Of a stretch of DNA of 11,787 nt, positions 5,295 through 10,513 are shown in pieces. This DNA is from Clostridiaceae bacterium. GTDB lineage: Bacteria; Bacillota; Clostridia; Oscillospirales; Butyricicoccaceae. A program made the position numbers and the translations under genes. The DNA lies in assembly GCA_018383195.1 (NCBI GenBank), contig JAGZOP010000060.1, positions 1-11,787 of the forward strand. The letters are read 5' to 3'. A model generated the notes under the pieces. The model saw only the letters and a list, made by a program, of their open reading frames with translations, had not been told where the DNA came from and made no database searches. Each line of letters opens with the position of its first letter. Position 1 is the stretch's first letter.

Positions 5295-7376
5295 ATCGGA
5301 ACGATCAAGGAGAAGCCAACGGCTACAAAGGCCGTGGCAGAGAAGGTCAGATCTGCCCCCAAGGAATTGGCACGCCGGGGACTGGAGAGCGGCGTGGAAC
5401 GTTTGCGGGGCCAGCTGAGGGACACAGCCCAGTATGGTCAGCGGGATGAGTTTGGCGGCGACACACTGGAGGATACTGCAATGGGTGGTTTCCGCCGTGG
5501 GACCCGAGGTGTGGAGCGTCTGCTGAAAGGCAGGAAACAGGGACAGAAAAAAGAGAAGTTCCCAGCACAAAATAACTCCGGCACCCCGTCAGATGCCCCC
5601 TCTACTGGGGAAAAGCGGGGGACCGGATCGCTGCGGATCAAGACCCGTGAGGCTGTTTTGGAACAGGCAACGGCGGAGCGTGGTTCTGGAATTGTCCGCC
5701 CAAGGCCCGGCCCAGAGAAGGTCAGGACTGGAGCAGGATCGTTGGGATCAGAGAGGCCCGTGGAACCATGCGCCCGTCCTGCCCCGAATGCCACGCTCAC
5801 ACCCCAGGAGAGGGGCAGACAAGCGGCGAAGGAACAGGCCCGGCAACGCGCTGAAAAGAATAGCAGACAGCCCCAGGGTACCGCACATACCGCTGCCAAG
5901 ACTGCCCCGCAGGATAGTCGATCCATGCCCTCAGAGTGTCATTCAGGTGAACAACACGCCGCCAAACAAGGGGGACGTCGCCCAACCGTAGCTTCCCCTG
6001 AAGCGCCCCGATGTACAGGCCGTGGAATGAACAGAGAGGGTGCGGCGCCGCCGTCTGTGAGAAAGCCGGTCCCGTCTGCCAAGCAGATAAAGACTGCCCA
6101 GAGGTCATTGGCCTCTGGGCAGCTGCCTCCGGGCCCTGCGCAGGTCAAAGCCCAGGCTGCGGCAAAGATTTCCGCCATACGGTCTGCCCGTGCTGCTGGT
6201 CACACATCCAAGGTGGCTGTCACATGGAAAGCGCGAACACGGGCAGCAGCCAGGGCAGTACAGTCCGTAGTCAGGGCGGCCCGCGGCGTTGTGGCTGCCA
6301 TTGCAGCCGGAGGGAGCATTGTCCTTTCTATCGTGGTCGTACTCTGTCTGGTAGGTGTGCTGCTTGCCTCGCCACTTGGCATCCTATTCGCGGGTGGCGG
6401 CAGCGGTCCGGGTTCTGTTTCTCCATCGGAGGCAGTGGCTCAGATCAATGGCGAATTGGCGGAACGTCTGGAGCAAATGCAGGTGGATGCTGATTGTGAC
6501 CGGCTGGAGGTCATGGGTGCGCCGCCGCCCTGGCCGGAGGTACTGGCAGTGTTTGCAGTCAGGCAGTCAGGATCGGCAGAAAGCGGCAGTCCTGCTGTGC
6601 TGGACGCAGCCCAGGTCGAAGCCCTGCGGACAGTATTCTGGGACATGACAAAGCTCACCAGTGAGAAAAAGACAGTAGAGCATCCAGCCAGCGGCAGCGC
6701 CGCAGCCTGGACAGAGGAAGTTCTGTCCGTCACCATTACCCCCAGGACACCGGACGATATGCGGGTGTTCTATCAGTTTACAGCAGAGCAGGACCAGGCG
6801 CTGGATGCGCTGTTGGACAATTCAGAACTGCTGGCATCCTTGGCTGGTGACCTGACCATCAGCAGTCAGGCGGCAAAGGATCTGCTGGCCGCGCTTCCCG
6901 CGGACCTGGCACCGGAGCGGCGGGCTGTGGTCCAGACTGCCTGCCAACTGGTGGGTAAGGTCCGTTATTTCTGGGGTGGCAAAAGCCTGAAGATCGGCTG
7001 GGATGACCGCTGGGGAACGCTCCGCCAGGTGACTGCAGCAGGCAGTTCCACCACAGGTACCTACCGACCCTTCGGGATGGACTGCTCTGGTTTTGCGGAT
7101 TGGGTATTCTATAACACCAGCGGTGGGGAGTATGTCATCGGACACGGCGGCGGCGCCCATGCCCAGCACACCTATTGCACCCCTATCTCCTGGGAGGAGG
7201 CCCTTCCTGGGGATCTGGTGTTCTATCCCGGAGACGAACACGTGGGCATCGTAGGCGGTCGGGACGAGGCGGGGGATCTCCTGATCGTCCACTGCGCCAG
7301 CAACGCCAACAATGTGGTCATCACAGGAAAAAGTGGCTTTACTTCCATCGGCAGACCTGTCTATTACAGAGAATGA
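5295..7376 (+). CDS. CD1108-type membrane-anchored NlpC/P60 cell-wall hydrolase
   Basis: A T4SS-associated peptidoglycan hydrolase that would open the Gram-positive wall for the channel (VirB1-like role; Tn916 Orf14 is the functional parallel). Residues 1 to about 335 are a cytoplasmic, very basic, Ala/Arg/Pro-rich low-complexity region. A hydrophobic helix follows at about 339-364 (SIVLSIVVVLCLVGVLL), then a Gly/Ser linker, an extracellular domain I do not recognise (about 380-530), and the NlpC/P60 peptidase at about 540-693. The catalytic triad reads Cys597 in DCSGF, His649 in DEHVGIVGG and His666 in VHCAS. Coordinates assume the ATC at 5295 (693 residues) because of the ribosome-binding site; the conventional start is GTG at 5334 (680 residues). 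The fold and role are well supported, the start is inferred. Confidence 0.85.
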   Translation: MGTIKEKPTATKAVAEKVRSAPKELARRGLESGVERLRGQLRDTAQYGQRDEFGGDTLEDTAMGGFRRGTRGVERLLKGRKQGQKKEKFPAQNNSGTPSDAPSTGEKRGTGSLRIKTREAVLEQATAERGSGIVRPRPGPEKVRTGAGSLGSERPVEPCARPAPNATLTPQERGRQAAKEQARQRAEKNSRQPQGTAHTAAKTAPQDSRSMPSECHSGEQHAAKQGGRRPTVASPEAPRCTGRGMNREGAAPPSVRKPVPSAKQIKTAQRSLASGQLPPGPAQVKAQAAAKISAIRSARAAGHTSKVAVTWKARTRAAARAVQSVVRAARGVVAAIAAGGSIVLSIVVVLCLVGVLLASPLGILFAGGGSGPGSVSPSEAVAQINGELAERLEQMQVDADCDRLEVMGAPPPWPEVLAVFAVRQSGSAESGSPAVLDAAQVEALRTVFWDMTKLTSEKKTVEHPASGSAAAWTEEVLSVTITPRTPDDMRVFYQFTAEQDQALDALLDNSELLASLAGDLTISSQAAKDLLAALPADLAPERRAVVQTACQLVGKVRYFWGGKSLKIGWDDRWGTLRQVTAAGSSTTGTYRPFGMDCSGFADWVFYNTSGGEYVIGHGGGAHAQHTYCTPISWEEALPGDLVFYPGDEHVGIVGGRDEAGDLLIVHCASNANNVVITGKSGFTSIGRPVYYRE

Positions 7377-7380
7377 ACAT

Positions 7381-7415
7381 GGGGCGCGGGCAAAAGACCC
7401 GCGCCCCGCTGTTTT
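7381..7415 (+). terminator. GC-rich terminator-like hairpin after the NlpC gene
   Basis: Arms 7381-7390 and 7398-7407 are a perfect 10-bp G+C stem (GGGGCGCGGG / CCCGCGCCCC) with a 7-nt loop, five bases after the stop. A short T-run (GTTTT) follows at 7411-7415. The stem is strong and the T-run is weak, so it may terminate partially and lower expression of the winged-helix gene downstream. Confidence 0.7.
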
Positions 7416-7491
7416 CCGGAGCCGCGGGGCGGAAGGCTTCCGTCATGGGGTTCTGGGAAAAGGGGAATAGAAATGCAGAGGAGGATTCCAA

Positions 7492-8394
7492 ATGGCGGTT
7501 TTTCGTGTGGAACGCACTCAAAACTATACGATCATGAGCAACTACCACCTGCGGGACAAGAGCATCTCCCTAAAAGCCAAGGGCCTGCTGTCCCAAATGC
7601 TCTCCCTGCCGGAGGACTGGGACTACACCTTAACGGGGTTGGCGAAGATCAATCAAGAGGGTAAGGATGCGATCCGTGCCGCTGTGGTGGAGCTGGAACG
7701 AGCCGGGTACATCTATCGCTGCCAGACTGTGGATAAGGCAGGAAAATTCAGCAGCAACGAGTATATCATCCGGGAGCGCCCTGTTCCTGTACCTCCGGCA
7801 GGGCCGTCGTCTGCCTTGCCGTCATCGGAAAACCCGACAACGGAATATCCGGCGGCGGGCGGCACGGCGGCGGAAAAGTCAACGCAAATAATAAAAGAGA
7901 GACGAAAGAAAGAACAACAAAGAACTGACTCACGAAAAAAAGAATCGCTTCCTATCCCTTCCACCCCTTTTCCGGGGACGATGGATGCGAAGGGAAGGAA
8001 GCGGAGCCGGGAGAGACCTGTGGATCATCAGGAGATGGATGCCTATCGGTCCCTCATACGGGAGAACATTCGCTATGAGGACTTCGTACAGGAACGCCCC
8101 TGGGATGTGGGGCAGTTAGACGAGATGGTGGAGCTGATGGTGGAGACGGTCTGCTCCAACCGGGAGAATGTCCGGGTGTGTGGGAATGATCTGCCCCAGG
8201 CAGTTGTAAAGTCCCGGCTGTTGAAACTGGATGGAAGCCATATCCGTTATGTGTTCGAGTGCCTCAAGGACAACACCACTCACATCCGCAATATTCGGCA
8301 GTACCTCCTGACTGCACTTTACAATGCACCTGCCACCATGGAGAATTATTACGCCGCACAGGTGAACCATGACCTCTATGGCGTTGCAGCATAA
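7492..8394 (+). CDS. Winged-helix replication-initiator-like protein with DUF6017-type C-terminus
   Basis: A 300-residue protein of the helix-turn-helix / replication initiator A N-terminal family carried by Tn1549-like elements and Clostridia plasmids. Residues 1-95 form the winged helix (FRVERTQNYTIMSNYHLRD, LSLPEDWDYTLTGLAKI, then the wing up to NEYIIRERP). Residues about 96-170 are a Pro- then Lys/Arg/Gln-rich linker encoded by noticeably purine-rich, A-rich DNA. Residues about 175-300 are the C-terminal domain (MDAYRSLIRENIRYEDF, then LLKLDGSHIRYVFECL). AGAGGAGG at 7477-7484 lies 7 nt before the ATG. The likely role is element replication or its control, judged from the family only. It follows the T4SS block after a terminator-like hairpin and converges on the flavodoxin gene. 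Confidence 0.8.
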   Translation: MAVFRVERTQNYTIMSNYHLRDKSISLKAKGLLSQMLSLPEDWDYTLTGLAKINQEGKDAIRAAVVELERAGYIYRCQTVDKAGKFSSNEYIIRERPVPVPPAGPSSALPSSENPTTEYPAAGGTAAEKSTQIIKERRKKEQQRTDSRKKESLPIPSTPFPGTMDAKGRKRSRERPVDHQEMDAYRSLIRENIRYEDFVQERPWDVGQLDEMVELMVETVCSNRENVRVCGNDLPQAVVKSRLLKLDGSHIRYVFECLKDNTTHIRNIRQYLLTALYNAPATMENYYAAQVNHDLYGVAA

Positions 8395-8411
8395 ACAAAG
8401 CGATTGCAAAC

Positions 8412-8432
8412 AGCACAGAAAGGGTGCTTTAT
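8412..8432. terminator. Weak hairpin between convergent genes
   Basis: A 5-bp stem AGCAC / GTGCT (8412-8416 and 8424-8428) followed by TTTAT lies in the 52-nt gap between the convergent winged-helix and flavodoxin genes. The position suits a terminator, but the stem is short. Confidence 0.2.
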
Positions 8433-8446
8433 ACATCGGGAATATG

Positions 8447-8935
8447 TTATTCCAATCGAGCCTGTAATTTGCTGAACCAAGTGTTTGTCTCCTCTTTGGT
8501 CACAGAGGAAGGAAATACTTTCCCTAAAAGCAGCTTTGCGCCGACACAGCTTGGAGCAAGATGGCTGCTGACCTGCTCCATACCGCTCCCACCAGATGTC
8601 GCAAAGGGAATGATGGTTTTTCCTTGAAGGTCATAGGATTCCAGAAATGTGTTGATGATGGTTGGTGCCACATACCACCAAATCGGGAACCCCACCAAAA
8701 CCGTATCATAGTCAGCCATGTTGTCCCGCTTCGATGCGACTGCTGGGCGAGAATGGGGATCATTCATTTCAACGCTGCTTCGGGAAGTGTTATCCCGCCA
8801 GTCAAGATCCGCAGCTGTGTAAGGGACAGCCGGTTCGATCTCGAAGATATCAGCGCCGATAGACTCCGCCAGAGTTTCGGCAACTTTGGCAGTCGTTCCG
8901 GTACATGAAAAGTAAGCTACAAGCCGTTTACTCAT
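8447..8935 (-). CDS. Flavodoxin-family protein
   Basis: A 162-residue flavodoxin-fold protein, a cytoplasmic FMN-binding electron carrier or NAD(P)H-dependent oxidoreductase relative. The first strand (KRLVAYFS) runs into the phosphate-binding loop SCTGTTAK at residues 10-17. FPIWWYVAP at about 83-91 places Trp86/Trp87 where the flavin ring stacks, and FATSGGSG at 111-118 is the second flavin-contact loop. Length is normal for this class (Flavodoxin_4-like). GGAG lies close upstream of the ATG inside the end of the DUF4317 gene, and the start overlaps that gene's stop as ATGA, so the two are probably co-translated. The redox partner is not visible in the window. Confidence 0.9.
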   Translation of the reverse strand: MSKRLVAYFSCTGTTAKVAETLAESIGADIFEIEPAVPYTAADLDWRDNTSRSSVEMNDPHSRPAVASKRDNMADYDTVLVGFPIWWYVAPTIINTFLESYDLQGKTIIPFATSGGSGMEQVSSHLAPSCVGAKLLLGKVFPSSVTKEETNTWFSKLQARLE

Positions 8936-10083
8936 ATCGTCTCCGTCTCCTGACCATTTGTGACTTGGATGGGAAGCCCGTTGACCTGGATATCATCCGC
9001 AGGGAGCAGAAGATAGGCGCGGCCATCGATCACCCTGGTAGTAACTGCATAGCTGAATTCCGGGTCGACCTGGATCGTGGCCTGGGCGGTCTTGACTTCA
9101 TACTTGCCAGGGTCGATCAAGTTGGCAGGATCGAGGACGGCACTGACACCGAACCGCTCCCCGCACTGCACCTGGAATGCTGCAACATTTTCCTCCGTCA
9201 CGCCGCACGCCAGCAGGACTTTCCCGATCTCACCTGCGGTCATGATCAGGGGCTCGGCACTCTTGGACTCCTTATGCTCCCTGATCTGGCTGGAAAGCTG
9301 GTCGTGGATCGCCTGGGCGACCTCGATGCTGCAACCTGCCCCCAGCGTATCCTCCAGGATCGATTCAAAGACCTCTCGCTGTTCTGCAGCGGACATAGGC
9401 GGTTCCACATGGAAGACCGCATCGATAAACTCCTGGTGGATCTCGCTGGGCTTTCTGGTGTAAAAGAGAGCGTTGTAGATATTTGCTGCCCGGTCATCAA
9501 AGGCCGGGAACAGAAAGCCAAGCTCCGGAGGAGCGACAGTTTGTCCGGCAGCACAGTGAAATTCATTGTCCCCAGGGAAATATCCCAGCTCTACCTTGCC
9601 CTCCTTGATGGGGCACACCACACAGACGATGTAGGTGAAGACCTCATCCGAGGCATCCGATTGCAGGGAATCATCCTTGCCGCGATGGGGGACATCGTAG
9701 CTGTCACAGGCCAGAAGCAGCAGGTAACTGCTGTTCCCCATGTCCAGACTATCGATCACCTTACGGTAAAAGGCTTGACGGGCCTCGTTGTCCTTCAGCT
9801 GAGAATCCCGCAGTGTGGTGAGCAGGCGGTGCTCCTCGCTGTCTGCCACCTGCTGGGTGGAGAATACAATGTCGATGAGGTTTTTTCCCAGAGAACCGGA
9901 CAGTCCCTTCTTCAAAAGGCTCAGATACTTCTCAGCCTCCTCCTGGGGCATCATCCCAAGGGATTCGTCCAGATCAGAAACGATCTCTTTGCTGCTATTG
10001 ACAAAACAGCCGTAGATCCGGCTGACAGCGTTTTTCTCCGGCCGCCAGCGGCGGCGCAGCTCATTCAATTCCTTTTGTATCAT
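8932..10083 (-). CDS. DUF4317 family protein
   Basis: A 383-residue soluble protein I recognise as DUF4317, a Clostridia family of unknown function. The N-terminus (MIQKELNELRRRWRPEK, then ISRIYGCFVN-like SRIYGCFVNSSKEIVSD) matches the family opening. The frame is open 34 codons further upstream to 10185, but that extension (cysteines, glycines, prolines) does not resemble the family and would cover the candidate promoter, so I start at 10083-10081; AAAGG lies about 10 nt upstream. No signal peptide, membrane segment or catalytic motif is evident. It is first in a two-gene operon with the flavodoxin gene (ATGA overlap). It may be a chromosomal gene or cargo of one of the flanking elements; nothing in the sequence decides that. 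Confidence 0.85.
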   Translation of the reverse strand: MIQKELNELRRRWRPEKNAVSRIYGCFVNSSKEIVSDLDESLGMMPQEEAEKYLSLLKKGLSGSLGKNLIDIVFSTQQVADSEEHRLLTTLRDSQLKDNEARQAFYRKVIDSLDMGNSSYLLLLACDSYDVPHRGKDDSLQSDASDEVFTYIVCVVCPIKEGKVELGYFPGDNEFHCAAGQTVAPPELGFLFPAFDDRAANIYNALFYTRKPSEIHQEFIDAVFHVEPPMSAAEQREVFESILEDTLGAGCSIEVAQAIHDQLSSQIREHKESKSAEPLIMTAGEIGKVLLACGVTEENVAAFQVQCGERFGVSAVLDPANLIDPGKYEVKTAQATIQVDPEFSYAVTTRVIDGRAYLLLPADDIQVNGLPIQVTNGQETETI

Positions 10084-10153
10084 GGTCGATCTGCCTTTCT
10101 GCGTGATGATCAATGCGATAGGGGGATGGCTTCTTGGCCCTCCACCGCAGATG

Positions 10154-10182
10154 ATTGTACCGCAGATGGATATAAAATACAA
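10154..10182 (-). promoter_or_regulatory. Candidate promoter of the DUF4317-flavodoxin operon
   Basis: On the minus strand, TTGTAT (10182-10177) and TACAAT (10159-10154) are separated by exactly 17 nt. The -10 matches 5 of 6 consensus bases, the -35 only 3 of 6. Transcription would start near 10147, giving a leader of about 64 nt before the ATG at 10083. This stretch is AT-rich compared with the genes around it. Confidence 0.45.
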
Positions 10183-10245
10183 CAATCCATAAGCATTGAT
10201 ATTTGCAGATAGGGATCAAGGGGAATACATTGCTGTGATCATTGA

Positions 10246-10274
10246 ATAAGGGACAGCGAAACGCTGTCCCTTAT
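10246..10274. repeat. Perfect 13-bp hairpin with 3-nt loop
   Basis: Arms 10246-10258 and 10262-10274 are exact reverse complements (ATAAGGGACAGCG / CGCTGTCCCTTAT) around AAA. No long T-run follows on either strand. It may be a bidirectional terminator between the recombinase and the DUF4317 operon, or a terminal structure of the insertion sequence beside it. Confidence 0.6.
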
Positions 10275-10292
10275 GACTTATTGTATAAAGAA

Positions 10293-10315
10293 AACCACCG
10301 GCAATGCCGGTGGTT
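10293..10315 (-). terminator. Perfect 10-bp hairpin: IS left-end hairpin and minus-strand terminator candidate
   Basis: Arms 10293-10302 and 10306-10315 (AACCACCGGC / GCCGGTGGTT) pair perfectly around AAT. On the minus strand it is followed by TTTTCTTT, so it fits a rho-independent terminator for transcripts coming from the serine recombinase gene. It may equally be the subterminal hairpin recognised by an IS200/IS605 transposase; both roles can coexist. Confidence 0.55.
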
Positions 10316-10347
10316 CTAAAAAGCTTTAGCTATGCATAGAAAAAATA

Positions 10348-10405
10348 TCCTCCTTTGATAAAATGAAGATGGTCTGCCAACCAAGAACAAAAAATCAAAG
10401 GAGGA
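10348..10405 (+). promoter_or_regulatory. 12-bp inverted repeat sequestering the tnpA ribosome-binding site
   Basis: TCCTCCTTTGAT (10348-10359) and ATCAAAGGAGGA (10394-10405) are exact reverse complements. The 3' arm contains the Shine-Dalgarno AAAGGAGG (10397-10404) 12 nt before the tnpA ATG, so a folded transcript would hide it. IS200 uses this kind of 5' UTR stem to keep transposase translation low. Confidence 0.65.
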
Positions 10406-10416
10406 ATCAAGTCCAA

Positions 10417-10482
10417 ATGAAACTTGATGTCAGTAGTTTAGCACACACGAAAGTACAGTCTACAAGGGACTACACAGGGTAA
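10417..10482 (+). pseudogene. tnpA: Truncated IS200-like tnpA (first ~12 codons)
   Basis: The ATG at 10417 opens a 21-codon frame. The first 12 residues, MKLDVSSLAHTK, fit the start of an IS200/IS605 family transposase, in which the next residue is usually Trp within a segment like WNCKYH. Here Val follows, and after nine unrelated residues the frame ends with TAA at 10480-10482. No catalytic HUH motif or Tyr is present, so this fragment cannot act. The break near 10452 is probably the junction with the recombinase-bearing DNA to the right. Confidence 0.5.
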
Positions 10483-10485
10483 CGG

Positions 10486-10513
10486 TCTGACGGGAGGTGT
10501 GCCGCCCGTCAGA
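10486..10513. terminator. 9-bp hairpin at the recombinase 3' end
   Basis: TCTGACGGG (10486-10494) pairs exactly with CCCGTCAGA (10505-10513) across a 10-nt loop. TTTT (10514-10517) follows on the plus strand only. It overlaps the recombinase stop codon. On the minus strand no T-run follows, so it would stop plus-strand transcripts entering the recombinase gene better than the recombinase transcript itself. Confidence 0.45.

Larger units (their letters stand above)
1..8394. mobile_element. Transfer region of a Tn1549/CTn-like integrative conjugative element
   Basis: The order virD4, Maff2/VirB2-like, virB6-like, prgI, virB4, NlpC/P60 and winged-helix/DUF6017 is that of Tn1549-like conjugative elements of gut Clostridia. 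The element continues left of the window. Its right limit is unclear: the winged-helix gene at 7492-8394 is the last gene I can tie to it. No relaxase, origin of transfer or integrase for this element is visible here. Confidence 0.7.
10275..10453 (+). mobile_element. Left-end remnant of an IS200/IS605-family insertion sequence
   Basis: This AT-rich stretch carries a perfect hairpin (10293-10315), then a 12-bp inverted repeat whose 3' arm contains a ribosome-binding site, then an ATG frame starting MKLDVSSLAHTK. SLAHTK followed by Trp is how IS200-type TnpA proteins commonly begin. A subterminal hairpin and a stem that hides the tnpA ribosome-binding site are known for IS200. Family resemblance ends after the Lys codon at 10450-10452, so only the left end is present. 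The outer (left) boundary is uncertain and could include the hairpin at 10246-10274. The call is from recognition, not a search. Confidence 0.55.
10084..10508. other. 425-nt region without an intact gene
   Basis: The region holds the candidate DUF4317 promoter (10154-10182), the hairpins at 10246-10274 and 10293-10315, the IS200-like left end with its sequestering stem and tnpA stub, and a short unassigned stretch (10454-10485) next to the recombinase gene. A small dyad, AGTC...GACT, within 10457-10470 could belong to an attachment site but is too short to assert. Confidence 0.6.

Noticed and set aside
5334..5336. GTG as the start of the NlpC/P60 gene
   Set aside because: There is no Shine-Dalgarno at a workable distance, while an almost perfect one points at ATC 5295 in the same frame. 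It is kept as the alternative start.
7430..7445. Near-palindrome CGGAAGGCTTCCG downstream of the NlpC terminator
   Set aside because: The arms are only 6 bp around a single central base, so it cannot form a hairpin as written; probably chance.
10084..10185. 34-residue N-terminal extension of the DUF4317 protein
   Set aside because: The extension does not resemble the family start, includes the likely transcription start region and lacks a ribosome-binding site.
8905..10212. 435-codon plus-strand open frame
   Set aside because: It is the antisense shadow of the DUF4317 gene, which has recognisable family sequence; the plus-strand product has no recognisable domain.
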